Of a stretch of DNA of 42,135 nt, positions 8,775-16,500 are shown one piece after another. The position numbers and the translations under genes were made by a program. The notes below the pieces were generated by a model. It had not been told where the DNA came from, did no database searches, and saw nothing but the letters and a program-made list of their open reading frames with translations. The DNA comes from an uncultured Clostridia bacterium (lineage in GTDB: Bacteria > Bacillota > Clostridia > TANB77 > CAG-465). The stretch is taken from positions 1-42,135 of the forward strand of contig CALXES010000002.1 in NCBI GenBank assembly GCA_944387385.1. The letters run 5' to 3'. The stretch's first letter is position 1. The number at the start of each line of letters is the position of its first letter.

Positions 8775-9531
8775 TTATATTCTTCACTCCCTTCTTATTA
8801 ATTGCATACACTGCTAAATATACAACTGAAAAAGCAACAATTTGACATACTATTAAAAATAGAGCTGACTTTATGTCAAAATTTACAAATATTTTTCCTG
8901 GTGGGTATACGATATATGTTGTAGGTAAAAATCTTAAAATGTTTTGCACCCATGTTGGAAAAAATTCAAGTGGAGTAAAAATTAAAAGTAACATAGCTTT
9001 TGAAATAACCATATAGAAAGATTTATTTTCTTCTGTTAAAAAAGCAAGCATTCCTATAAACACATATAGAAATATATCCATAAAAAAAGATATTACTATT
9101 GATATTATAAATAAGAATATTTGTATTGGCTCAAGTGTTATAGATCCTGCCATTGTTAATCCTAAAATTACTGCAAAAACTAAATTAACTGCAATATTTA
9201 CTATAGAAGTGGCTTCATTTGCAAGTATATATTTCATAAAACTAAGTGGTTTAGTAAGTATATTGGCAACATCACCATTCTTTATCATATCTGATACTTT
9301 AATATAGTTTTTCTTTCCTATAGAATATGCTAAAAACTCACCAATTATAATATACCAAATTAATTGAGTCTTTCCATATCCTTCTATCATTTTTCCTTGC
9401 AATATATAATCCCATAAAGCATTAAATACAAATACATGTATAGCAAATGATAGTAAAGAAAAGATATAATCTGCTTTAAAGTTTAGCTCAGATTTTAAAT
9501 TAAATTTAAATATAGCTAAATACTTTCTCAT
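8758..9531 (-). CDS. ABC-2 type exporter permease (first subunit)
   Basis: Membrane protein of 257 residues with about six predicted helices. It has a region (MIKNGDVANILTKPLSFMKY) that mirrors the SGAMDSYLLQPKN part of the neighbouring permease, typical of this family, in which the loop probably contacts the ATPase. It starts two bases after the ATPase stop codon and overlaps the second permease by 17 bases, so the three genes form one unit. It probably forms the transmembrane channel together with the product of 7974-8774. Confidence 0.85.
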   Translation of the reverse strand: MRKYLAIFKFNLKSELNFKADYIFSLLSFAIHVFVFNALWDYILQGKMIEGYGKTQLIWYIIIGEFLAYSIGKKNYIKVSDMIKNGDVANILTKPLSFMKYILANEATSIVNIAVNLVFAVILGLTMAGSITLEPIQIFLFIISIVISFFMDIFLYVFIGMLAFLTEENKSFYMVISKAMLLLIFTPLEFFPTWVQNILRFLPTTYIVYPPGKIFVNFDIKSALFLIVCQIVAFSVVYLAVYAINKKGVKNINVNGG

Positions 9532-9533
9532 TT

Positions 9534-10484
9534 TTATCTCCTTTCTTGATAAATTTTCTTTATTACCTCTTCAAGTGGTGTAGAACTTATCTGTATATCA
9601 ACAATATTTCCTAAAGAAGTAAAATATGCTAGAGCTTCTCCTATGTTTTCCCTATTAGTATCAATAACAAGTTCTACTTGATTATGCTCTAACTTTTGAA
9701 CATTATATTCTATTTTTTTACATACAATGTCACTATCATATGATATTTTAACAACCTTACTAGACAGATATTTTGATTTTAATTCATCTATTGTTGAATC
9801 TGTAACTATAGTACCATTATTAATAATAATTATTCTATTACATAATGCTTCAACATCTCCAATATCATGACTAGTTAAAAATATAGTTGTACCCTTTTCT
9901 TCATTCATCTTTTTTATTATCTCTCTTATTCTTGCTTTAGCAAAAATATCTAAACCAATTGTTGGTTCATCTAAGAAAATAATTTCTGGATCATGAAGAA
10001 CACTTCCAGCTATTTCACATATCATTCTTTGTCCAAGAGATAATTTTCTAACTACTCTGTCTAATAAATCATGTATTTTAAATAAACTAGCTATTTCTTC
10101 AATTTTCTCTTCAGCTTGCTTACTATCTAAGTCATAGATGCTACAAAGAAGCTTATAACTATCTCTTACTGTTAAATGCATGTATAATTGAGATTTTTGT
10201 CCAAACATACATCCTATTTTATATGCTAATTTCTTTCTGTCTTTTGAAGGATTATATCCAGCGACCTCAATCTTTCCATCAGTTGGTTGTATAATACCAG
10301 TAAGCATTTTTATTGTTGTACTCTTTCCTGCTCCATTTGGTCCGATAAAAGCAACTATTTCTCCTTTTTCTACAGAAAAAGAAACATCTTCAACGGCTTT
10401 TACTTCTGTCTTTTTCTTAGCTTTAATAAGTCCTCCACTTTTGATAACAAAAGTTTTTTTCAAATTTTCTACACATATTTGCAT
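9534..10484 (-). CDS. ABC-2 exporter ATPase subunit
   Basis: ATP-binding subunit of 316 residues. Visible motifs are Walker A GPNGAGKST (48-56), the variant signature LSLGQ (148-152, in place of LSGGQ) found in this exporter subfamily, Walker B IIFLDEP (168-174), and the H-loop TSHD (near 205). A C-terminal extension of about 100 residues follows the nucleotide-binding domain. The start has a full AAGGAGGGAT ribosome binding site (10491-10500). It is the first gene of the operon, behind an unusual 180-base leader containing an intrinsic terminator. It energises export through the two permeases; the substrate is unknown. Confidence 0.92.
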   Translation of the reverse strand: MQICVENLKKTFVIKSGGLIKAKKKTEVKAVEDVSFSVEKGEIVAFIGPNGAGKSTTIKMLTGIIQPTDGKIEVAGYNPSKDRKKLAYKIGCMFGQKSQLYMHLTVRDSYKLLCSIYDLDSKQAEEKIEEIASLFKIHDLLDRVVRKLSLGQRMICEIAGSVLHDPEIIFLDEPTIGLDIFAKARIREIIKKMNEEKGTTIFLTSHDIGDVEALCNRIIIINNGTIVTDSTIDELKSKYLSSKVVKISYDSDIVCKKIEYNVQKLEHNQVELVIDTNRENIGEALAYFTSLGNIVDIQISSTPLEEVIKKIYQERR

Positions 10485-10545
10485 TTTCGTATCCCTCCTT
10501 TTTAATTAATAGAGAATATCTACTTAAAATATTAATTTAAAGTAT

Positions 10546-10607
10546 AAAAAAAGATATTCTCATAAAAAGCTTCTACTAATGAGACTCCTTTTATGAAAAT
10601 ATCTTTA
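10546..10607 (-). terminator. Intrinsic terminator inside the exporter leader (candidate attenuator)
   Basis: A long stem (about 10549-10567 with 10589-10607, one internal mismatch region) ends in seven T on the minus strand, yet it lies between the promoter and the first gene of the exporter operon. That position makes it a premature terminator rather than the end of hsp20, which has its own terminator upstream. Its loop contains TCTCAT, complementary to ATGAGA at the start of the transcript. Confidence 0.75.
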
Positions 10608-10612
10608 AGTGT

Positions 10613-10656
10613 ACCTTATTATCTTAAGGTTGTGTAGCTCGTTAAACTTATACACA
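10613..10656 (-). promoter_or_regulatory. Two leader hairpins upstream of the exporter attenuator
   Basis: In the transcript, TGTGTA pairs with TACACA (10651-10656 with 10631-10636), and ACCTTA pairs with TAAGGT (10625-10630 with 10613-10618). Both lie inside or next to the short leader reading frame. The stop codon of that frame sits in the loop of the second hairpin. Confidence 0.55.
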
Positions 10657-10663
10657 CTCTCAT
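10619..10663 (-). CDS. Candidate 14-residue leader peptide before the exporter
   Basis: ATG at 10661-10663 followed by 13 sense codons and TAA encodes MRVCISLTSYTTLR. The ending TTA-AGA-TAA resembles the Leu-Arg-stop ends of leader peptides that control macrolide-resistance genes (mef/msr MRLR-type leaders) by ribosome stalling. Against it: the predicted transcription start is only about five bases upstream, so translation would be nearly leaderless, and no Shine-Dalgarno is visible. It may equally be a chance frame within a structured RNA. Confidence 0.35.
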   Translation of the reverse strand: MRVCISLTSYTTLR

Positions 10664-10674
10664 GTTATGTTTTT

Positions 10675-10703
10675 ATAATAGCATAATTTTATCATTATGT
10701 CAA
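10675..10703 (-). promoter_or_regulatory. Promoter of the ABC-2 exporter operon
   Basis: Consensus TTGACA (10698-10703), 17-base spacer, and TATTAT (10675-10680). It predicts a transcript start near 10668 and a leader of about 180 bases before the ATPase gene. Confidence 0.75.
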
Positions 10704-10714
10704 CATATATAAAT

Positions 10715-10746
10715 AAAAAAAGAGGAAATTCGTATGAATTTCCTCT
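10715..10746 (-). terminator. Terminator of hsp20
   Basis: Eleven-bp perfect stem (10721-10731 with 10736-10746), four-base loop, then six T on the minus strand, directly after the hsp20 stop codon. Confidence 0.9.
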
Positions 10747-10753
10747 AAATATA

Positions 10754-11173
10754 TTAGTCTTCAATTTGAATGTACTTCTTTTCTGGTAGTTCTTTTTTCT
10801 CTTCAACTTTTGGTACTTCAAGTTTCAAAATACCATTTCTAAATGTAGCTTTAATGTCTTCTTCTTTAACATCATCTCCTACATAGAAGCTTCTTGAGCA
10901 AGAACCCATATATCTTTCTTTACGTACAAATTTGCCTTCTTCTTTTTCCTCTTTGTTTGAGTCAATAGTTGCGTGAACTGTTAAATATCCATCTTCAACT
11001 TCAATTTTAATATTTTCTTTTTCATATCCTGGTAAATCAATATCAATTACATATTTGTCTTTCTTTTCTTTGATATCTGTTTTCATTACCCTACTTTCTC
11101 TCTCATCAAAAAACGGATCTCTAAACATCTCACTTAATAAATCAAAATCATTTCTTCTTGGTATCATCATCAT
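10754..11173 (-). CDS. hsp20: Small heat shock protein, Hsp20/alpha-crystallin family
   Basis: ATP-independent holdase chaperone of 139 residues. The alpha-crystallin domain spans about residues 28-125. Family landmarks are the IDLPGYEKENIKIEVEDGYL segment, the basic strand before SRSFYVGDDV, and the GILKLEVPK motif. The C terminus carries KYIQIED, an I-x-I type motif that mediates oligomer contacts. The gene is monocistronic, with its own terminator, and lies behind a promoter overlapped by a CIRCE operator. This implies HrcA control, unusual compared with groE and dnaK operons but known for some hsp20 genes. Three Met codons open the reading frame; the first is used here, though the second or third could be the true start. 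Confidence 0.93.
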   Translation of the reverse strand: MMMIPRRNDFDLLSEMFRDPFFDERESRVMKTDIKEKKDKYVIDIDLPGYEKENIKIEVEDGYLTVHATIDSNKEEKEEGKFVRKERYMGSCSRSFYVGDDVKEEDIKATFRNGILKLEVPKVEEKKELPEKKYIQIED

Positions 11174-11268
11174 ATAAATCTACTTCCTTTCATTTTTATG
11201 TGTTGACACCTATTATAGGTAGCACATTTACCAATATTAAAAGACGTCTTTTTTCTTTGTACAATTAT

Positions 11269-11296
11269 ATTATACCACCATTTTTAGCACTGTCAA
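11269..11296 (-). promoter_or_regulatory. Sigma-A promoter of hsp20, overlapped by CIRCE
   Basis: TTGACA (11291-11296), 16-base spacer and TATAAT (11269-11274). The -35 box lies inside the CIRCE inverted repeat, so bound HrcA would block RNA polymerase directly. Confidence 0.85.
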
Positions 11297-11310
11297 CACT
11301 TGAGTGCTAA
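11284..11310 (-). promoter_or_regulatory. CIRCE operator (HrcA binding site)
   Basis: TTAGCACTG, nine bases, GAGTGCTAA. This matches the CIRCE consensus (TTAGCACTC-N9-GAGTGCTAA) at all but one position. It lies about 110 bases upstream of the hsp20 start and covers the -35 box. Confidence 0.95.
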
Positions 11311-11380
11311 AAAACACAAAACTTTCACAATTTTCTTTTTACACTCCATATTATTATATGTATAAAAATATTTTTAAAAC

Positions 11381-11422
11381 AAAAAAAAAGAAAAACTAGG
11401 TGAAATTTTATCCTAGTTTTTC
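11381..11422 (-). terminator. Terminator of the glucosaminidase gene, overlapping its last codons
   Basis: Eleven-bp stem GAAAAACTAGG/CCTAGTTTTTC (11412-11422 with 11390-11400), followed by nine T on the minus strand. The upstream arm includes the last sense codons of the gene. Confidence 0.88.
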
Positions 11423-12061
11423 TACAAGGTTGCTTACAATGTTGACTATCTTATCCGCATGCTGTTTGTCTGTACAATAATGCACATCAATAGCTCTTGG
11501 ACTATATCCTTCAAAGTAAGCTCCCCCCCTAGTCAAGTAGTTTTTTTGTAGCTTTGATGCTACATATAATGTTGCTTCTTCCTTACTTTTAAAGTAAGTA
11601 GCATTATCTGGATTACTATCTACAGCGTTCCAACCATATAGGTTGTTTCTATAAATAGCATATCCTGATGTTCCCCATGCACTCTCAAGTGCTGCCAGTC
11701 CCATCATGTATAATGCGTTAACATTATATTTTTTTTCTGCTTCTACAAAAGCATTTCCAAGACCATGTAAGGCAGTGCCTTCAAGCATCTTATCTATGTC
11801 TTCTGCAGTTGCATTTGAGGCTACTCTTAAGTCTGAGTCTACAGTTAAATTGTAATTTTTTTCAGCTGTTTGAGTATCTTCAATGACATCTGGTTCAGTT
11901 TGAAGTGTTATACCATATTTATCTTTAAGTTCCGCATATACAGAATCTTGATAAGTTTTTGCATAATCACTATTTAAAAATATACCAGTTGCTAAAAATC
12001 CTACTGATAACAAAACTACTCCTTTCTTAATTTTTTTTAACCCCTTCTTTTTCTTTTTCAT
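11408..12061 (-). CDS. Membrane-anchored glucosaminidase-type cell wall hydrolase (GH73)
   Basis: Predicted peptidoglycan N-acetylglucosaminidase of 217 residues. A basic N terminus and one hydrophobic segment (about 14-30) act as signal or membrane anchor. A charged linker follows, then the glucosaminidase domain (about 95-215) with the catalytic glutamate in LAALESAWGTS (Glu126) and the LYGWNAVD motif. Residues 20-52 resemble residues 13-45 of the neighbouring lysozyme-like protein: both have GxFLNS, then QD, then YAxLKxKYxIT. This suggests a shared targeting or anchoring module. It has its own promoter, a leader of about 110 bases and its own terminator. Likely role: cell wall turnover or separation. 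Confidence 0.85.
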   Translation of the reverse strand: MKKKKKGLKKIKKGVVLLSVGFLATGIFLNSDYAKTYQDSVYAELKDKYGITLQTEPDVIEDTQTAEKNYNLTVDSDLRVASNATAEDIDKMLEGTALHGLGNAFVEAEKKYNVNALYMMGLAALESAWGTSGYAIYRNNLYGWNAVDSNPDNATYFKSKEEATLYVASKLQKNYLTRGGAYFEGYSPRAIDVHYCTDKQHADKIVNIVSNLVEKLG

Positions 12062-12120
12062 AATTTCCTCCTATGTCTATTATAGTAGTAATACTTTAGT
12101 CTTTAGTACTTATATAAAAC

Positions 12121-12142
12121 AGGGGTTATTAACATATCCCCT
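12121..12142 (-). other. Small hairpin in the glucosaminidase 5' leader
   Basis: AGGGG and CCCCT (12138-12142 with 12121-12125) can pair across a 12-base loop in the 110-base leader. The leader does not match any riboswitch I know, and the role, if any, is unknown. Confidence 0.3.
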
Positions 12143-12180
12143 ATTAAGTTGATATCTAAATAAAATATTACCCTATTTTA

Positions 12181-12209
12181 ATTATACCATATTTTTGAAT
12201 TTATGTAAA
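12181..12209 (-). promoter_or_regulatory. Promoter of the glucosaminidase gene
   Basis: TTTACA (12204-12209), 17-base spacer and TATAAT (12181-12186). The -35 context GTGTTTACA is identical to that of the neighbouring lysozyme-like gene. Confidence 0.75.
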
Positions 12210-12220
12210 CACATTACGTA

Positions 12221-12256
12221 AAAAAAGAATGTGGATAAAAGTTATCTATCCACATT
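12221..12256 (-). terminator. Terminator of the lysozyme-like gene
   Basis: Ten-bp stem AATGTGGATA/TATCCACATT (12247-12256 with 12228-12237) followed by T-rich sequence on the minus strand. It overlaps the end of the gene. Confidence 0.8.
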
Positions 12257-12940
12257 TCTATAGTATGCTTGCCATGCCATTTTCTCTCTATAAGATAAGT
12301 TTGCTTTAGCTCTATTTGGTCTTTCAAAACCAAAACAATAAGCTTCCACAGCTTCGTTAATACTGTATGGATTAGCAAACGTGCTCTTATATGGTTCGTA
12401 AAATTGACTAGACTTTAATTCTTTTACTAGAAATTCTAGTTGCGCATTTAAGTTAGTCCATTCTACGCCCTTAGAAGCGGCATAGTTTTTTAACTGATTT
12501 TTTCGTCCAAACGACCATTGAGCAATTCCAATACCTTCACCAGTGCCATGTTCTACACTTGAAGATTTTAGACCACTCTCTTGATACAGGTTCCCGATAA
12601 TAGCTGCCGTTTGAATATCTGTATATCCAGAATTTTTTAAAAAATCCCAAATGATATTCTCAGTAGTTCTATTATCTACTTTTGTCTCTTCTTTTGTAGT
12701 TTTTACTTCAGAAACCTCTTGGACTTCTACATTTTCAGTCTCTGTAGCTTCAGGCTCTTCTATGATCTCTGGTTCTAATTCGTCTTGAACCTCTGCTACT
12801 TCTGTAGTTATTTGGTATTTTTCTTTTAGCTGTGCATAAGCTTCATCTTGTTTCTGTTTAAAAAATCCAGAATTTAAAAAAGCTCCTGCTAAAAAGAAAC
12901 ATAGACCAAACACTACGACTAGTTTCCTTAGTTTTTTCAT
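12242..12940 (-). CDS. Secreted lysozyme-like cell wall hydrolase (phage tail lysozyme family)
   Basis: 232 residues: an N-terminal hydrophobic segment (about 7-23), a shared YAQLKEKYQIT module, an acidic linker rich in Glu, Val and Thr (about 46-88), and a C-terminal domain (about 92-230) like the phage tail lysozyme family (Phage_lysozyme2). The domain signature is IIGNLYQESGL with catalytic Glu121, followed by GIGIAQWSFGRKNQL (136-150). It should cleave the glycan strands of peptidoglycan. Together with the adjacent glucosaminidase it could cut both types of glycan bond. The flanking genes are not phage genes, so this is a host cell-wall enzyme rather than a prophage remnant. It has its own promoter and terminator. 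Confidence 0.8.
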   Translation of the reverse strand: MKKLRKLVVVFGLCFFLAGAFLNSGFFKQKQDEAYAQLKEKYQITTEVAEVQDELEPEIIEEPEATETENVEVQEVSEVKTTKEETKVDNRTTENIIWDFLKNSGYTDIQTAAIIGNLYQESGLKSSSVEHGTGEGIGIAQWSFGRKNQLKNYAASKGVEWTNLNAQLEFLVKELKSSQFYEPYKSTFANPYSINEAVEAYCFGFERPNRAKANLSYREKMAWQAYYRNVDR

Positions 12941-13008
12941 AATTCCTCCTTTTTACTCTTTTTTTCTTCTACATTAGTAGACCGATAAAAAAATCAATCC
13001 ATAATATA

Positions 13009-13037
13009 ATTATATCATATTTTATGTAAATTGTAAA
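13009..13037 (-). promoter_or_regulatory. Promoter of the lysozyme-like gene
   Basis: TTTACA (13032-13037), 17-base spacer, TATAAT (13009-13014). Same GTGTTTACA context as the glucosaminidase promoter. Confidence 0.75.
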
Positions 13038-13051
13038 CACTTTAAAGATAT

Positions 13052-13079
13052 AAAAAAGACCACTTAAGTGGTCTTTTTT
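13052..13079 (-). terminator. Terminator of hpf
   Basis: A 28-base perfect palindrome with core GACCACTTAAGTGGTC flanked by A and T runs. It is symmetrical and could work both ways, but only minus-strand genes are present. Confidence 0.88.
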
Positions 13080-13089
13080 GTTTTTTATA

Positions 13090-13434
13090 TTATTCTTCAT
13101 CCTGTCCTTCTTGAGGAACTTCCATTTCAGGAATACCTGTTCTTCTTTGTTTTTCAGCAGCAGCTTTATCTCTTCTTAACTGACCTTCAATTTTTTCAAC
13201 TAAAGAATCAATTCCAGAGTATAAATCTTCTGTGTTTTCTTCTGCCAAATAAGTACGTGATTTATATTCGATTCTCATATCAACACGTTGTTTACCTTTA
13301 GATTTGTCTGTAAATGTTACATGACAAATTGTATTCTCATCAAAAAATTTTCCTAACTTTTTGATTTTCTTTTCTGTAAAACTTCTTATAGCATCTGTTA
13401 CTTCAATTCTAATACCTGTAATGTCTAATTTCAT
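13090..13434 (-). CDS. hpf: Ribosome hibernation promoting factor, short form
   Basis: 114 residues from the ATG at 13432-13434. The GTG at 13443 lies inside the AAGGGGTG ribosome binding site, so it is rejected. The beta-alpha-beta-beta-beta-alpha ribosome-binding domain (about 1-95) has family features: MKLDITGIRIEVTDAIRSF, a strand with HVTFTDKSKGKQRVDMRI, and the basic RRDKAAAEKQR helix end. The protein ends in an acidic tail and lacks the C-terminal dimerisation domain of about 60 residues that defines long HPF, the usual form in Bacillota, which forms 100S ribosome dimers. A strong terminator follows, so the domain is not simply frameshifted. It may act like short HPF or YfiA, or a separate partner may exist. 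Confidence 0.88.
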   Translation of the reverse strand: MKLDITGIRIEVTDAIRSFTEKKIKKLGKFFDENTICHVTFTDKSKGKQRVDMRIEYKSRTYLAEENTEDLYSGIDSLVEKIEGQLRRDKAAAEKQRRTGIPEMEVPQEGQDEE

Positions 13435-13441
13435 AGTAATC

Positions 13442-13449
13442 ACCCCTTT
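13442..13449 (-). promoter_or_regulatory. Ribosome binding site that fixes the hpf start
   Basis: AAAGGGGT lies 7 bases upstream of the ATG at 13434 and contains the alternative GTG start at its edge. Confidence 0.7.
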
Positions 13450-13458
13450 ATATTTTAT

Positions 13459-13487
13459 ATTATACCCTAGAATATTAAATAATTCAA
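13459..13487 (-). promoter_or_regulatory. Promoter of hpf
   Basis: TTGAAT (13482-13487), 17-base spacer and TATAAT (13459-13464), in the 50-base gap after the polC stop codon. No terminator for polC is visible in that gap, so polC transcripts may read through into hpf. Confidence 0.7.
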
Positions 13488-13500
13488 GTCATTAGACAAA

Positions 13501-16500
13501 TTATAGCAAATCAAACATATCTATTTGCTCTGATCTTGGCATTCCATCTAAACATCCTGCAAGTCTTAACGTTTCTACTGCAACTTTACCAATTTTAGAT
13601 TTAATTGTCATATCCTCTACAGATGAAAAAGTTCTATATTTTTCCCTAGCTTCTACTAGTTTTTTTGCATCAACTTCTCCAAATCCAGACAAAGCAGAAA
13701 GTGGTGGTCTTATTCCATCTTTTTCAACTAAAAACTTATTGACTGAAGATTTATATAAATCCACTGGTAAAAATTCAATTCCTCTTTGATTCATTTCAAG
13801 TACAAGCTCAAGTATTGGGTACATATTCTTGTCTTTGGGAGCTGCATTATTTCCCATTGAGTCTATCTCATTCATTTTAGCAAGTACTCTATCTTTTCCA
13901 TAAAGCATTGAATCACTATCAAATTCGTCTGCTCTAATTGACATGAAAGCAGCATAATATGCTTTTGGAATATGTACTTTAAACCATGCAATTCTAAATG
14001 CATTTGTTACATAAGCTGCAGCATGTGCTTTTGGGAACATATATTTTATTTTAAAGCAAGAGTCTATATACCAATCAGGTACATCATGTTTTTTCATTTC
14101 TTCTACCATATCTGGCGTAAGTTTTTTTGGTGCTTTACCTTTTCTTACAATCTCCATAATTTTAAAAGCAAGACCTGGTTCAAGTCCTTTATTTATTAAA
14201 TAAATCATTATATCATCACGACAACAGATAGCTTGTTGTAATGTTACTGTACCTTGTTCAATTAGAGTTTGAGCATTATTTAACCACACATCTGTACCAT
14301 GTGATAAACCTGAAATACGTATAAGTTCATCAAAAGTTGTTGGCTTTGTATCAACAAGCATTCCTCTTACAAATTTTGTTCCAAATTCAGGTACTCCATA
14401 AGTTCCAACTTCAGATCTTATCTGTTCAGGAGTAACACCTAATGGTTCAGTAGATGAGAAAATCCCCATTGTCTCTTTATCATCTAGCGGTATTTTGGTA
14501 GGATCAATTCCTGTTAGATCTTGAAGCATACGAATAACTGTCGGATCATCATGACCTAATATATCTAATTTAAGTAAGTTCTTATCTATAGAGTGATAAT
14601 CAAAATGAGTCGTTACTATATCAGAATATGGATCATCTGCTGGATGCTGTACGGGACAAAATTCATATATAGTTCTTCCTTTTGGTACAACAATTATTCC
14701 CCCGGGATGTTGTCCTGTTGTCCTTTTTATCCCTGTACATCCTTGAGCTAATCTATTTATTTCAGCAACAGGTTTTGTAATACCTCTTTCTTCAAAGTAA
14801 TTTTTTACGAAACCATATGCTGTTTTCTCAGCCACAGTTCCAATTGTACCAGCTTTATATGTAGTTCCAGTTCCAAATATTACCTCTGTATATTTATGAG
14901 CTTTTGCTTGATATTCTCCAGAAAAATTTAAGTCAATATCTGGCTCTTTATCGCCCTTAAATCCCAAGAAAGTTTCAAAAGGGATATCCATTCCATCTTT
15001 ATCCAGATCTGCACCACATACTGGACATTTCTTATCTGGCAAATCAAAACCATTTGCACACCCGTTATCTGAAAAATCAGAATACTTACAATTTGGACAT
15101 CTATAATGTGATTTTAAAGAGTTAACCTCTGTAATACCTGTCATATATGCCGCAAGAGATGATCCAACAGATCCTCTTGAGCCAACTATATACCCATGAT
15201 CATTTGAGTCCCAAACTAGCTTTTGAGCAATAATATACATAACAGAATATCCATTTGAAATAATTGAATTAAGTTCTCTTTCAAGTCTATCTTCAACAAT
15301 CTGTGGTAATTTTTCACCATACAGTTTGTGTGCCTTCTCCATTGCTATATTTCTAATATCCTGTTCGCATCCTTCTATGTGAGGTGGACATTTCTCATCG
15401 GAAATAGGACTTATTCTGTCACACCAACTAGCAACTAAATTAGTATTTGTTACTACAATCTCATATGCTTTTTCAGGAGTTAGATAATCAAATTCTTTAA
15501 GCATTTCTTCTGTAGTTCTAAAATATAATGGCGCTTGCTCATCTGCATCATCAAATCCCTGACCAGCTTGTATTATTCTTCTATATATCTCGTCTTCAGG
15601 ATTCATAAAATGCACGTCACAGGTACCGACAACTGGTTTATTTAATTTATCTCCCAAATCAACTATAAACTTATTTATATCTATTATCTGTTGATGAGTA
15701 AGCTTTATATATTCAGGTTCCTCTCCTTTTGGTCTTTTTCCCTCTTTTTTTATCTTTTTACCAATTCTTTCATAAAACTCATTATTTCCAAGTGGTTGAA
15801 TCTCTAAATAATCATAAAATTTTGCAATTTCTTCAATTCTACTTCCATCGCTTCTTCCTAATTTATAATCTAAAACTTCTTGATATAATTCTCCCTGTTC
15901 ACAAGCAGATCCAATTATTAATCCCTCTCTATATCTTTTTAGCATAGAACGAGAAATCTTAGGTTTTTTGTGAAAATTCCACACATGAGAAAATGATACA
16001 AGTTTATATAAATTTTTTAAACCAACATAGTTTTTCGCCAAAATTATTATATGATTTGGAGACAAATTTTTAGATTTATCTTTTATATTTGTAAATATAT
16101 AATCATTTACATCTATATTTTCTTTTTTACAATCCTCTATCATACGTATAAACATTTTTGCTGTTGCTCTAGTATCATTTATAGCTCTATGAGCTCCTTC
16201 AAGAGGTATTCCTAAATATTCAACTAGTGTACCTAATTTATGATTTTCTACCCCATTATATAATTCTAGTGACATCTCATATGTATCAATTACATAAGGT
16301 TTAAATTCTAGACCTAGTTTTTCAGATTTGTTTGCAATAAAGCTAACATCAAAGTGAGCATTATGTGCAACTAAAACACTATCCTTGCAAAACTCTAAAA
16401 ACTTTGGAATCATCTCATCCATTTTAGGAGCATCTTTTACCATTTCATCAGTAATATGTGTAAGTTCTTGAACATTATATGGAATCGGTTTTTCAGGATT

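Noticed and set aside
10546-10668. Known riboswitch class or T-box in the exporter leader
   Set aside because: I looked for T-box, preQ1, guanidine, purine, THF and fluoride consensus features and found none. I therefore describe it only as an attenuator of unknown signal.
12242-12940. Prophage remnant, because the enzyme has a phage-tail-lysozyme-type domain
   Set aside because: The flanking genes are ordinary chromosomal genes, the protein has a host-type membrane anchor, and no other phage gene is present.
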